A stretch of DNA of 64,000 nucleotides. It comes from Aliidiomarina sanyensis (lineage in GTDB: Bacteria; Pseudomonadota; Gammaproteobacteria; Enterobacterales; Alteromonadaceae). Both the position numbers and the translations under genes were made by a program. The notes under the pieces are model-generated. The model was not told where the DNA came from. It ran no database searches and saw only the letters and a list, made by a program, of their open reading frames with translations. Shown piece after piece: positions 16,445 to 26,807 of the stretch. The stretch covers positions 431,903-495,902 of the forward strand of contig NZ_PIPM01000001.1 of the NCBI RefSeq assembly GCF_003987175.1, written 5' to 3'. Within the stretch, counting starts at the first letter, position 1, and each line of letters begins with the position of its first letter.

Positions 16445-18552
16445 CCCAGGTTTTCTTGCTTCTTCGCCCGCGAGGTCGCGGCATCCCGCGCCCTCGCCGC
16501 CGCAATATAGTTGAGTAGCTCGCTGAATGGCATCGGCCGCGCAAAATAAAAGCCTTGGAGATGATCACAACGAAATTGCTGAAGAATTTGCGCTTGCTCT
16601 GCGGTTTCGACCCCTTCTGCAACGACCTGTAAATCTAGGTGGTGCGCGAGCTCAATGATCCCACCTAAGATTGCCTTATCGCGCGTATTTTGCGTGATTT
16701 CCCGAATAAAACTCCGATCAATCTTAATTTTGTTGACGGGCAGACGGCGCAGATAACTCAGGCTGGAATACCCCGTACCAAAATCATCGATCGACACACG
16801 AACACCCAAGTTTCGGATACTCTCAAGCACCTCAAATGCAAGCGCCTCATCTTCAAGAAACACCCCCTCGGTAACCTCAAGCTCGAGAGATTTTGGGGGA
16901 AGATGAAACGTCTCCAATACAGACTCAATACGCTCAATAAAACGACTTCGTGCAAATTGTAAGGGTGAGATATTAACCGCAATGGTCAGCTCATGGCCCG
17001 CTGCTCGCTGGATTTCGGAAATGTTTGCACAAGCCTCGCGCAACACCCAATCCCCGATCGAAATAATTTGTCCTGTTTGCTCTGCAAGGGGGATAAAAAC
17101 AGCGGGTGAAATTAATCCACGTTTTGGATGGTTCCAGCGCACCAGTGCTTCAACGCCAATCAGTCTGCTCGTACGGGCGTCTACAATGGGTTGATAATGC
17201 AGCGCTAAATGACCCTTCTGCATTGCCTTTTCCAGCTCCCGCCGCAAAATCACTCGTTCGCTCATTTGTTCTGTGATTTCAGATGAATACCAGTGAATGG
17301 TGTTTCGGCCTGCTTTTTTTGCTTGATACATCGCCATATCGGCCTGCCGAATAACCATATGGGGCTGCGGATCGATATGTTTGTCAACACCCCGTTCATT
17401 CGCCGCTACACCAATACTGGCGGTGATGTATAGCGTCTCTGCCCCAACCACATAAGGCTGCGAGATTTGCGTTAGGATTCGCTCCGCGACTATTTGCGCA
17501 TCATCAATTTGAATTAGAGATGGCAGCAGAACTAAAAACTCATCTCCATTGAAGCGAGCGACGGTATCACCGACTTCAATAACGCGTTGAATTCGCTCGG
17601 CTACCAACTGCAAAACTTGATCACCCACTTCGTGTCCGAGACTGTCATTTATGGGTTTAAATTCGTCTAAATCAATATACAATACAACCACAGCGCGGCC
17701 ATGTTGCTGTGCAAGATCGGTATCATGGACCAGCCGCTCTTCAAATTGAAATCGATTCGGTAGGCCGGTCAGGGGATCATGGGTCGATTGATAGTCTAGG
17801 CGTTGCTCAATATCAATGCGCTGCGTAATGTCTTGTGTAATACCGATAAAATGCGTCACCTGCCCCGTGTCATCACGTACAGGAGAAATCTGCAAATCAT
17901 TCCAAAAGATGGTCCCGTCTTTCCGGTAGTTCAGAATCGTGACACTGACCTGTTTTCTTTCACGTAAGCCGGCTCGAATCATATCGACAACCCCGGCGTC
18001 TGTCTCAGGACCTTGTAAAAAGCGACAATTGCGACCGATCACTTCATGCTTTGCATACCCAGTCATTGCGAGAAAAGCGGGGTTAACATAGATGAGAGGT
18101 TGATCGGTCTTTTTTGCGTCGGCAATTATGACACCGTTGGCACTCGCCTCCATACTCCGGCTTAATAAGTGCAATTCTTCCGCATGAATAAGTTCTTGAC
18201 TGATATCCTTGGCGATCCCATAGACTTCAATCACTTTGTCTTCGATCGTCAACGGCAAGTTAATGATTTCAATGTGTTGAATACTACCATCCGTGCTGAG
18301 AGCTCTTGTTCGATAGCGAACCGTCTCTCCTGCTTTTGCACGGTTGAAATAATGAAAAACCGCCGGTTTGTCCTCCTCTAGCATAAATTCCGTGAAGTGG
18401 TGTCCGATAATGCCAGATTCATCACAGGACAGTAATTCACATGTTGCTTGATTCGCACTGGTTATAAAACCATCGAAGTCAAGCGTATACACCTGGTCAG
18501 GGTGGTTTGAGAATAAATTGCGGTAACGATTTTCCTGCTCGCGTGAACTCAT
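16423..18552 (-). CDS. PAS-LOV-GGDEF-EAL blue-light c-di-GMP protein
   Basis: Soluble 709-residue signalling protein. An N-terminal PAS (about 8-118) is followed by a LOV domain (about 128-245) with the flavin-adduct motif GRNCRFLQG (Cys176), LNYRKDGTIFWN and THFIGITQDIT. The GGDEF domain (about 254-425) has NGDEF at 335-339 in place of GGDEF, with DLDEFKPIND intact. The EAL domain (about 435-690) keeps EAL at 468-470, DDFGTGYSS, KIDRSFI and VVAEGVET. It is therefore probably a light-controlled phosphodiesterase with a weak or inactive cyclase. AGGTCAGAGAG precedes the ATG, and the mobile element begins 23 bp upstream. Confidence 0.93.
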   Translation of the reverse strand: MSSREQENRYRNLFSNHPDQVYTLDFDGFITSANQATCELLSCDESGIIGHHFTEFMLEEDKPAVFHYFNRAKAGETVRYRTRALSTDGSIQHIEIINLPLTIEDKVIEVYGIAKDISQELIHAEELHLLSRSMEASANGVIIADAKKTDQPLIYVNPAFLAMTGYAKHEVIGRNCRFLQGPETDAGVVDMIRAGLRERKQVSVTILNYRKDGTIFWNDLQISPVRDDTGQVTHFIGITQDITQRIDIEQRLDYQSTHDPLTGLPNRFQFEERLVHDTDLAQQHGRAVVVLYIDLDEFKPINDSLGHEVGDQVLQLVAERIQRVIEVGDTVARFNGDEFLVLLPSLIQIDDAQIVAERILTQISQPYVVGAETLYITASIGVAANERGVDKHIDPQPHMVIRQADMAMYQAKKAGRNTIHWYSSEITEQMSERVILRRELEKAMQKGHLALHYQPIVDARTSRLIGVEALVRWNHPKRGLISPAVFIPLAEQTGQIISIGDWVLREACANISEIQRAAGHELTIAVNISPLQFARSRFIERIESVLETFHLPPKSLELEVTEGVFLEDEALAFEVLESIRNLGVRVSIDDFGTGYSSLSYLRRLPVNKIKIDRSFIREITQNTRDKAILGGIIELAHHLDLQVVAEGVETAEQAQILQQFRCDHLQGFYFARPMPFSELLNYIAAARARDAATSRAKKQENLGHSETSG

Positions 18553-18567
18553 AAACTCTCTGACCTG

Positions 18568-18575
18568 AATATTAG
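18568..18575. repeat. Target-site duplication of the ISL3 element, left copy
   Basis: AATATTAG directly before the left inverted repeat; the same octamer is at 26800-26807 directly after the right one. Eight-bp duplications are typical of ISL3-family insertion. Confidence 0.95.
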
Positions 18576-18599
18576 GGGTAAGCGGATTAAATGGTTGAT
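18576..18599 (+). repeat. Left terminal inverted repeat of the ISL3 element
   Basis: Begins GGGTAAGCGGATTAAATGG. It matches the right end at 26776-26799 read on the minus strand (GGGTATACGGATTTAATGG) with three mismatches over 24 bp. Confidence 0.93.
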
Positions 18600-18662
18600 C
18601 TTACCTTTGCATGAGAGTGAGACAGACCGGCATCTCATCGGATTATCTGGTTGATGCTTCAC

Positions 18663-19070
18663 CTACTGCTGGTGCATGTTTCCTTCGCTAATTCCAGCAA
18701 GAACCCCACACGCCTCAACTTCCCGGTCATCGTTGCAACTCGCTCTCAGTGAAACGAGTTGTTTCTCAAGCGCTTGCAGAGCGGTTATCTGCGACCGCAC
18801 ATGAGAGATGTGATCATCGAGCAAGGCGTTGACGGCGGTACAGGACTGATGAGGGTCGTCCTGATAGCGCTTTAGTTCGTGAATTTCTGCCAGTGACAGA
18901 TCCAGGATGCGGCAGCGACGAATAAAGGCCAGCCGCTCAACGTGTTTCTCGGTATAGACACGGTAACCGTTCTCCTGCCGACCAGGCGGCGGCAACAAGC
19001 CCTGCCGTTCGTAGAAGCGGATCGTCTGTGTATCTACCCCTACTGACTGTGCCAACTGACCAATACGCAT
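18663..19070 (-). CDS. CadR/PbrR-like MerR-family Cd(II)/Pb(II) regulator
   Basis: Metal-sensing activator of 135 residues. The N-terminal winged helix-turn-helix (MRIGQLAQSVGVDTQTIRFY) is followed by the dimerisation helix. Cys77, Cys112 and Cys121 sit where CadR/PbrR proteins bind Cd(II) or Pb(II), with a His-containing tail. The ATG at 19070 has GGAGG 7 nt upstream; an in-frame TTG 15 nt earlier overlaps that site. It is divergent from the CDF transporter and should control it through the 19-bp-spacer promoter between them. Confidence 0.88.
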   Translation of the reverse strand: MRIGQLAQSVGVDTQTIRFYERQGLLPPPGRQENGYRVYTEKHVERLAFIRRCRILDLSLAEIHELKRYQDDPHQSCTAVNALLDDHISHVRSQITALQALEKQLVSLRASCNDDREVEACGVLAGISEGNMHQQ

Positions 19071-19101
19071 CGGGTTCCTCCGCAACGGATTATCTACGCT
19101 A

Positions 19102-19132
19102 TTGACCTTATAGCGACTATATAGTTTTAAAT
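19102..19132 (+). promoter_or_regulatory. MerR-type promoter/operator for the CDF-lspA operon
   Basis: TTGACC (-35) and TTAAAT (-10-like) are separated by 19 bp, the overlong spacing that MerR regulators untwist. The spacer holds a dyad-like ACCTTATAG / CTATATAGT that resembles CadR/PbrR operators. It lies 34 bp before the CDF ATG. Confidence 0.75.
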
Positions 19133-19165
19133 GAAAACCCGATCACATTCAAGTGGAGTCATATC

Positions 19166-20062
19166 ATGAGTAAAAACTGCGGAGGCCCCTGTGGCGACCA
19201 TGCAAGGCCTGCGGCGGATACCGATATACAGGCCTCCTCCGAAGCGCCGGGGAGATGGGTCAGCGTTTATGCCGTGCCGAAGATGGACTGTCCGTCAGAA
19301 GAGCGAATGATTCGCCTAGCCCTGAGCGGCTTTGAGGAGATTCGAGCGCTGTCCTTCGACTTGTCGAACCGCCGGCTGAAGGTCGTGCATGACGGCGAGG
19401 TCGAGCCCGTCACATCGAAACTGAAGACCTTGGGGCTAGGCGCCTCGCTTCAGGAAAGCGTTGCTGCAAATCCGGAGACCATCAAGGCCGCCGAGTTCTC
19501 GGCAGCTTCTGCTAAGCAAGAATCCGGGACCCTGCGCTGGTTGCTCGGCATCAATGCACTTCTGTTCGTGGTGGAAATGACTGCCGGTCTGATGGCTCAG
19601 TCAACTGGCCTCATTGCAGAGTCCCTGGACAATTTTGCTGATGCGGCAGTGTACGGACTCGCTCTTTATGCGGTTGGGCATAGCGTGAAAAGGCAGGTCC
19701 GTGTTGCGCACGTTGCTGGTGTGGTCCAACTGGTTTTGGCTGTTGGCGTACTCGTAGAGGTCGTGAGGCGCTTTGTATTCGGTAGTGAGCCTGAATCGCT
19801 GGTGATGATAGCCATCGCATTCGTCGCATTGATTGCCAATACCGCCTGTCTGCTGATGGTATCCAAACATCGAGGGGGCGGAGCTCATATGAAGGCTAGC
19901 TGGATATTTTCGGCCAACGACGTGGTGATCAACCTGGGGGTCATCACCGCCGGCGCCCTGGTCGCGTGGACCGGGTCCAATTATCCGGATCTGATTATCG
20001 GCACCATCGCGGGGGTCATTGTACTTAACGGTGCCAGACGCATTCTGGCGTTGAAGGGTTAA
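19166..20062 (+). CDS. CDF-family metal cation exporter with HMA-like N-terminus
   Basis: Inner-membrane proton-coupled exporter, probably of Zn/Cd/Pb-type divalent cations. The 298 residues begin with a Cys-rich tip (MSKNCGGPCGDH) and an HMA-like fold with a single Cys (PKMDCPSEERM), then a CDF membrane domain. Metal-site acidic residues are seen in AESLDNFADAAVYG and its partner FSANDVVINLG. The long cytoplasmic C-terminal domain of CzcD-type proteins is missing, as in short CDF relatives. GGAG is 8 nt upstream. It is the first gene of the regulator-controlled operon, 3 bp before lspA. Confidence 0.87.
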   Translation: MSKNCGGPCGDHARPAADTDIQASSEAPGRWVSVYAVPKMDCPSEERMIRLALSGFEEIRALSFDLSNRRLKVVHDGEVEPVTSKLKTLGLGASLQESVAANPETIKAAEFSAASAKQESGTLRWLLGINALLFVVEMTAGLMAQSTGLIAESLDNFADAAVYGLALYAVGHSVKRQVRVAHVAGVVQLVLAVGVLVEVVRRFVFGSEPESLVMIAIAFVALIANTACLLMVSKHRGGGAHMKASWIFSANDVVINLGVITAGALVAWTGSNYPDLIIGTIAGVIVLNGARRILALKG

Positions 20063-20065
20063 ATA

Positions 20066-20569
20066 ATGCTCATTATTGGCAAAAAGCTCTCGCCGTATGC
20101 CCTATTGTCCATATCGGGCCTGCTGGCAGCGTCTGATCAGGCTGTAAAGTGGCTGGTGCAGCAATCAATGGCCTATGGCGAGTATGTTTCGGTGACCCCG
20201 TTCTTTAACTGGGTGCACCTATGGAACACCGGTGCCGCATTCAGTCTTTTTGCGAATGGTGGAGGCTGGCAGCGCTACTTTTTTATCGGAATCGCGGTAG
20301 TGGTCTCGATTTTTCTGATCAAGCTGATCCTTGAAAATCGTCATAAAGGAGAAGCCATCGCTTACAGTCTTATCCTCGGTGGCGCCATGGGCAACCTGAT
20401 TGACCGGGTCTTTCGCGGCTATGTTGTGGATTCCTTTGATTTCTATTGGCGAGACTGGCATTGGCCGGCCTTCAACCTGGCTGATATTGCAATTGTCCTC
20501 GGTGCCTTACTTTTAGTTTCCAGCAGCTTGTTGGGTAAAAAAGGGGTCGTCTCAGAAAACGGAAAATAA
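20066..20569 (+). CDS. lspA: Signal peptidase II, C-terminus rewritten by transposon insertion
   Basis: Lipoprotein signal peptidase with four membrane helices. Both catalytic Asp blocks are intact: GNLIDRVFRGYVVDSFDFYW and FNLADIAIVLG. The last eight codons (GVVSENGK plus stop) are read from the inverted repeat of the inserted mer element. Joining codon 159 to the sequence after the right repeat restores 11 codons (ANTNAEPDGSD) and a 170-residue protein. Only the cytoplasmic tail is changed, so activity is likely kept. This is an accessory copy linked to metal resistance, as in pbr-type operons. Confidence 0.93.
   Translation: MLIIGKKLSPYALLSISGLLAASDQAVKWLVQQSMAYGEYVSVTPFFNWVHLWNTGAAFSLFANGGGWQRYFFIGIAVVVSIFLIKLILENRHKGEAIAYSLILGGAMGNLIDRVFRGYVVDSFDFYWRDWHWPAFNLADIAIVLGALLLVSSSLLGKKGVVSENGK
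20538..20542. repeat. Target-site duplication of the mer element, left copy
   Basis: AAAAA before the left 38-bp repeat; the second copy is 25390-25394. The left run has six A, the sixth belonging to the original lspA codons. Confidence 0.88.
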
Positions 20570-20580
20570 AGCACGCTAAG
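20543..20580 (+). repeat. Left 38-bp inverted repeat of the mer transposon
   Basis: Starts GGGGTCGTCTCAGAAAACGG and ends CACGCTAAG, the Tn21-family terminal repeat. It encodes the last residues and stop of lspA on the plus strand and the tnpA stop on the minus strand. Confidence 0.95.
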
Positions 20581-21637
20581 CCGGTGGCAGCGGTCGCAAT
20601 GGCCTAAACTTCCCCGCACCGACCTTGGCGCTGCTGCGCCATAGGTAATCGCCGGTCAGGTTGATGTGCTCCCACCCCAGCGGCGACAGATATTGCAACA
20701 ATGTGTCGTCCAGCGCCGTGCCGTTGCCACGCAAAGCACTGGTGGCACGCTCCAGATATACCGTGTTCCACAACACGATGGCCGCCGTCACCAGATTGAG
20801 GCCGCTGGCCCGGTAGCGCTGGTGCTCAAAACTGCGGTCGCGGATTTCACCCAATCGGTAGAAGAAGACCGCCCTGGCCAGCGCGTTGCGCGCCTCGCCC
20901 TTATTCAGCCCCGCATGGACGCGGCGGCGCAGCTCCACGCTTTGCAGCCAATCCAAAATGAACAGCGTGCGCTCGATGCGCCCCAGCTCGCGCAACGCCA
21001 CGGCCAAGCCGTTCTGGCGCGGGTAGCTGCCGAGTTTGCGCAGCATCAGCGAAGCCGTTACCGTGCCTTGCTTGATGGAGGTGGCCAGCCGCAGAATTTC
21101 ATCCCAATGGGCGCGTATTTGCTTGATGTTCAGCCTGTCGCTGCTAATCATCGGCTTGAGCGCGTCATAGGCGGCATCGCCCTTGGGGATGAATAGCTTG
21201 GTTTCGCCCAAGTCACGGATACGCGGCGCGAAGCGAAATCCCAGCAAATGCATCAAGCCAAACACGTGATCGGTGAAGCCTGCCGTGTCGGTGTAGTGTT
21301 CCTCGATGCGCAAGTCCGACTCGTGGTACAGCAGGCCATCAAGCACGTAAGTTGAATCACGAATGCCCACGTTGACCACCTTGGCACTGAAGGGCGCGTA
21401 CTGGTCGGAGATATGGGTGTAGAAAGTCCGTCCTGGACTGCTTCCATACTTCGGGTTGATATGACCAGTGCTTTCTGCTTTGCTGCCGGTTCTGAAGTTC
21501 TGGCCGTCCGACGATGACGTGGTGCCGTCACCCCAGTTGCCGGCGAAGGGTTGCCGAATGAGCACGGCCAGCGCGCCCCACAAGTAGCCGGTGATCGGTT
21601 TGTGCGTCTCAGACGGCAAGTGCTCTGGGCTGTTCAT
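20576..21637 (-). pseudogene. In-frame merE'-'tnpA fusion (MerE residues 1-26 joined to TnpA C-terminus)
   Basis: A 353-codon chimera. Residues 1-26 ([20 protein letters not shown]...) are the start of MerE; the junction is near 21559. From [12 protein letters not shown] onward the sequence is Tn3/Tn21-family transposase, with TTSSSDGQ (first catalytic Asp region), [35 protein letters not shown] and [16 protein letters not shown]. The DNA-binding N-terminal two-thirds of the roughly 990-residue TnpA is absent. It overlaps merD as ATGA, so it would be transcribed with the mer operon. It is non-functional as MerE (no membrane helices) and as a transposase. Confidence 0.93.
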
Positions 21638-21999
21638 GGCAGACTCTCCGCGTGCTGTGCCGGTTCGGTTGGCATGGCGGCCAGTTGCATTTCGAGGCTG
21701 GCCAGGGCCTCGCGCCGACGCTCGACGAGTTGCCGCAACACGGCAAGCTGCGCAGACGCACCGTCACCGTCCGCAGCATCCAGCGCCCGGCACAGCCGCG
21801 CCAGTGCGTCCAGGCCGATACCCGCTTCGAAGGCAGCCCGTACAAAGCGCAGCCGTTGCAACGCGGTGTCATCGAACAAGCCGTAGCCGCCCGTGGTGCA
21901 CGCGACCGGCCGTAGCAATCCGCGCAGCAGGTAGTCGCGCACGATATGCACGCTCACCCCGGCATCAAGGGCCAGCCGGGACACTGTGTAGGCGCTCAT
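21634..21999 (-). CDS. merD: MerD, mercury operon co-regulator
   Basis: A 121-residue MerR-like protein that helps remove activated MerR from the mer operator. It starts [20 protein letters not shown] and ends [12 protein letters not shown], nearly identical to Tn501/Tn21 MerD as I recall it. An upstream in-frame start adds 11 residues that overlap merA and is rejected. The stop overlaps the merE' start. Confidence 0.96.
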   Translation of the reverse strand: MSAYTVSRLALDAGVSVHIVRDYLLRGLLRPVACTTGGYGLFDDTALQRLRFVRAAFEAGIGLDALARLCRALDAADGDGASAQLAVLRQLVERRREALASLEMQLAAMPTEPAQHAESLP

Positions 22000-22016
22000 T
22001 GAACACCTCCTTTTCC

Positions 22017-24164
<2,148 letters not shown>

Positions 24165-24172
24165 TCAGTGGC

Positions 24173-24448
24173 TCACTGCTTGACGCTGGACGGAAAGCCC
24201 GCATCGCCAGTGGCCTTGATCAACTCATGCACACTGGTCTTGGCATCATCGAAGGTGACAACCGCTTCGCGTGGTTCGAAGGTAACGTCAACTTTATCAA
24301 CGCCTTCAATCCTGGAAATCGCCTTCTTGACGATGATCGGGCAGGTGGGGCAGGTCATGCCCGGTACGGACAGCGTGACGGTCTGGGTGGCGGCCCACAC
24401 GGGGGCAACAACGGCAGCGAGGGCGAGGGCGGCAAACAGTTTTTTCAT
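24173..24448 (-). CDS. merP: Periplasmic mercury-binding protein MerP
   Basis: 91 residues: signal peptide (MKKLFAALALAAVVAPVWAA) then an HMA domain with GMTCPTCPIIVKKAI, the two Cys that hand Hg(II) to MerT. Its lysine-rich helix and FDDAKTSVHELIKATGDAGF tail are standard. Between merT and merC. Confidence 0.97.
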   Translation of the reverse strand: MKKLFAALALAAVVAPVWAATQTVTLSVPGMTCPTCPIIVKKAISRIEGVDKVDVTFEPREAVVTFDDAKTSVHELIKATGDAGFPSSVKQ

Positions 24449-24463
24449 GATGAACTCCTGTGA

Positions 24464-24829
24464 TTAATAGAAAAATGGCATGACGTAGGGAAATCCGAGC
24501 GCGACCAGGACCAGCGCGGCCACGATCCAGAAAATGAGCTTGTAAGTAGCTCGCACTTGGGGAATCGCGCAGACCTCACCCGGTTTGCAGGCTTGCGCCG
24601 GGCGGTAGATGCGCCGCCAGGCGAAAAACAGCGCGACCAGCGCTGCGCCGATGAAGATCGGGCGATAGGGTTCCAGCACCGCCAGGTTGCCGATCCATGC
24701 CCCGCTGAACCCCAAGGCGATCAAAACCAGCGGCCCCAGGCAGCAGGCCGACACAAGAATGGCGGCCAGCCCACCGGCGAAGAGCGCGCCGCGCCCGTTT
24801 TGTGGTTCAGACTTTTGTGGTTCAGACAT
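24464..24829 (-). CDS. merT: Mercury uptake membrane protein MerT
   Basis: 121-residue inner-membrane Hg(II) importer with three helices. The first holds the Cys pair in ILVSACCLGPLVL, and the loop holds AQACKPGEVCAIPQV. The N-terminus carries a duplicated pentapeptide (SEPQK SEPQN), making it five residues longer than the 116-residue Tn21/Tn501 form. First gene of the mer operon behind the MerR-controlled promoter. Confidence 0.97.
   Translation of the reverse strand: MSEPQKSEPQNGRGALFAGGLAAILVSACCLGPLVLIALGFSGAWIGNLAVLEPYRPIFIGAALVALFFAWRRIYRPAQACKPGEVCAIPQVRATYKLIFWIVAALVLVALGFPYVMPFFY
24797..24826 (-). repeat. 15-bp tandem duplication inside merT
   Basis: Two adjacent 15-bp copies of TCTGAACCACAAAA(G/C) on the minus strand, differing only at the last base, add codons SEPQK in frame. 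Suggests replication slippage. Confidence 0.9.
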
Positions 24830-24864
24830 ACGCTTGTCCTTTCAAATTTGGTTTGGATAGCTTA

Positions 24865-24895
24865 AGCTTACTTCCGTAGTTATGTACGGAGTCAA
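24865..24895 (-). promoter_or_regulatory. mer promoter/operator (PTPCAD)
   Basis: Minus strand: TTGACT (-35, 24895-24890), 19-bp spacer with the dyad CCGTACATAACTACGG, TAAGCT (-10, 24870-24865). This is the canonical MerR-distorted promoter. merR is read in the opposite direction from the same region. Confidence 0.95.
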
Positions 24896-24900
24896 GCGAT

Positions 24901-25356
24901 ATGCAAATTAATTTTGAGAATCTGACCATTGGCGTTTTTGCCAAGGCGGCCGGGGTCAATGTGGAGACCATCCGGTTCTACCAGCGCAAGGGCCTGCTGC
25001 CGGAGCCAGACAAGCCCTATGGCAGCATTCGCCGCTATGGCGAGGCGGATGTAACACGAGTGCGGTTCGTGAAATCGGCCCAGCGGCTGGGCTTTAGCCT
25101 GGACGAAATCGCCGAGCTACTGCGGCTGGAGGATGGCACCCATTGCGAGGAAGCCAGCGGCCTGGCCGAGCACAAGCTCAAGGATGTGCGCGAGAAGATG
25201 GCCGACTTGGCACGCATGGAGGCCGTGCTGTCTGAACTGGTGTGCGCCTGCCATGCGCGGAAAGGGAACGTTTCCTGCCCGCTGATTGTGTCACTGCAAG
25301 ACGGAACGAAGCTCGCTGCATCGGCGCGGGGGAGTCACGGGGTGACTACGCCTTAG
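24901..25356 (+). CDS. merR: Mercury-responsive regulator MerR
   Basis: Represses and, with Hg(II), activates the mer promoter. 151 residues with winged helix-turn-helix ([20 protein letters not shown]) and Hg ligands Cys82 (THCEEAS), Cys117 (CACHARKG) and Cys126 (VSCPL) at the Tn501 numbering. The C-terminus (about 20 residues after SCPLIVSLQ) differs from and exceeds the 144-residue Tn501 protein, and its stop lies in the right terminal repeat. Confidence 0.97.
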   Translation: MQINFENLTIGVFAKAAGVNVETIRFYQRKGLLPEPDKPYGSIRRYGEADVTRVRFVKSAQRLGFSLDEIAELLRLEDGTHCEEASGLAEHKLKDVREKMADLARMEAVLSELVCACHARKGNVSCPLIVSLQDGTKLAASARGSHGVTTP

Positions 25357-25389
25357 CGTGCTTTATTTTCCGAATTCTGAGACGACCCC
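25352..25389 (-). repeat. Right 38-bp inverted repeat of the mer transposon
   Basis: On the minus strand GGGGTCGTCTCAGAATTCGG...CACGCTAAG; differs from the left repeat only at positions 16-17 (TT for AA). Followed by AAAAA, the duplicated target. Confidence 0.95.
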
Positions 25390-25430
25390 AAAAAGCAAAC
25401 ACCAATGCCGAGCCGGATGGATCTGACTGA
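25390..25430 (+). pseudogene. Displaced 3' end of lspA
   Basis: The AAAAA duplication copy followed by codons for ANTNAEPDGSD and a TGA. In frame with lspA codon 159 when the mer element and one AAAAA are removed, which proves the insertion point. Confidence 0.9.
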
Positions 25431-25451
25431 CACCTACGCCTATACAACACC

Positions 25452-26741
25452 ATGACCGAACTTCCCGACAACATCCTTCACCTGCCGCAATACCAAGTAC
25501 TGGGCTGCAAATCAACCGACGACGAAATGCACTTCCAGGTGGACGTGCCCGATCCCATCGCCTGCGAGGAATGCGGCGTGCAGGGTGAGTTCGTACGGTT
25601 CGGCAAGCGTGACGTTCCCTATCGTGATCTGCCCATCCACGGCAAGCGGGTCACTCTCTGGGTGGTCCGCCGCCGATACACCTGCCGGGCCTGCAAGACA
25701 ACATTCAGGCCCCAGCTACCGGAGATGGTGGACGGATTCCGTATGACACTGCGGCTGCATGAGTACGTGGAGAAGGAATCCTTCAACCACCCCTACACCT
25801 TTGTGGCGGCACAGACCGGCCTGGACGAGAAGACGGTGCGCGACATCTTCAACGCCCGCGCCGAGTTCCTGGGGCGCTGGCACCGCTTCGAGACGCCCCG
25901 CATCCTGGGCATTGACGAGCTATACCTGAACAAGCGCTACCGCTGCATTCTGACCAACATTGAGGAGCGAACCCTGCTCGACCTGCTGGCCACCCGCCGC
26001 CAGGACGTGGTGACCAACTACCTGATGAAGCTGAAAGACCGGCAGAAGGTCGAGATCGTCAGCATGGACATGTGGAACCCCTACCGGGCAGCGGTCAAGG
26101 CTGTGCTGCCCCAGGCCCGTATCGTGGTCGATAAGTTCCATGTGGTGCGCATGGCCAACGATGCCCTAGAGAGAGTGCGCAAGGGCCTCAGAAAGGAACT
26201 GAAACCGTCCCAGAGCCGGACTCTCAAGGGAGACCGGAAAATCCTGCTGAAACGCGCTCACGAAGTCTCAGACCGGGAGCGCCTCATCATGGAGACCTGG
26301 ACAGGCGCGTTCCCGCAACTGCTGGCCGCCTACGAGCACAAGGAGCGCTTCTACGGCATCTGGGACGCCACCACACGGCTCCAGGCAGAAGCCGCCCTGG
26401 ACGAGTGGATAGCCACCATCCCGAAGGGCCAAAAGGAAGTCTGGAGCGATCTGGTCAGGGCAGTGGGAAACTGGCGCGAAGAGACCATCACCTACTTCGA
26501 GACGGACATGCCCGTCACCAACGCTTACACGGAGTCCATCAACCGACTGGCCAAGGACAAGAACCGTGAAGGGCGCGGTTACTCCTTCGAGGTGATGCGG
26601 GCACGAATGCTCTACACCACGAAGCACAAGAAGAAGGCACCGACTGCGAAGGTCTCTCCTTTCTACAAGAAAACCATCGGTTACGGACTGCCGGACTTCG
26701 CAGAGGAACTCAACTACGGAGTCGATCTATCAACCATCTGA
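25452..26741 (+). CDS. tnpA: ISL3-family transposase
   Basis: DDE transposase of the outer element, 429 residues. N-terminal zinc ribbon (CEECGVQG and CRACKTTF), helix-turn-helix region, then the catalytic core: Asp in ILGIDELYLNKRYR, Asp in SMDMWNPYRAAVKA with VVDKFHVVRMAND, and Glu in NAYTESINRLAKDKNREG. All three acidic residues are present and the frame is intact, so the element may still be active. It ends 34 bp before the right repeat. No clear ribosome-binding site is seen. Confidence 0.96.
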   Translation: MTELPDNILHLPQYQVLGCKSTDDEMHFQVDVPDPIACEECGVQGEFVRFGKRDVPYRDLPIHGKRVTLWVVRRRYTCRACKTTFRPQLPEMVDGFRMTLRLHEYVEKESFNHPYTFVAAQTGLDEKTVRDIFNARAEFLGRWHRFETPRILGIDELYLNKRYRCILTNIEERTLLDLLATRRQDVVTNYLMKLKDRQKVEIVSMDMWNPYRAAVKAVLPQARIVVDKFHVVRMANDALERVRKGLRKELKPSQSRTLKGDRKILLKRAHEVSDRERLIMETWTGAFPQLLAAYEHKERFYGIWDATTRLQAEAALDEWIATIPKGQKEVWSDLVRAVGNWREETITYFETDMPVTNAYTESINRLAKDKNREGRGYSFEVMRARMLYTTKHKKKAPTAKVSPFYKKTIGYGLPDFAEELNYGVDLSTI

Positions 26742-26775
26742 GGGTGGTATCAGATTGATGGGGTGAAGGTGCCCC

Positions 26776-26799
26776 ATCAACCATTAAATCCGTATACCC
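26776..26799 (-). repeat. Right terminal inverted repeat of the ISL3 element
   Basis: Reads GGGTATACGGATTTAATGGT on the minus strand; partner of 18576-18599. Confidence 0.93.
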
Positions 26800-26807
26800 A
26801 ATATTAG
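26800..26807. repeat. Target-site duplication of the ISL3 element, right copy
   Basis: AATATTAG, identical to 18568-18575. Confidence 0.95.

Noticed and set aside
20576..21637. Functional Tn3-family transposase
   Set aside because: Only the last third of TnpA is present and it starts with MerE residues.
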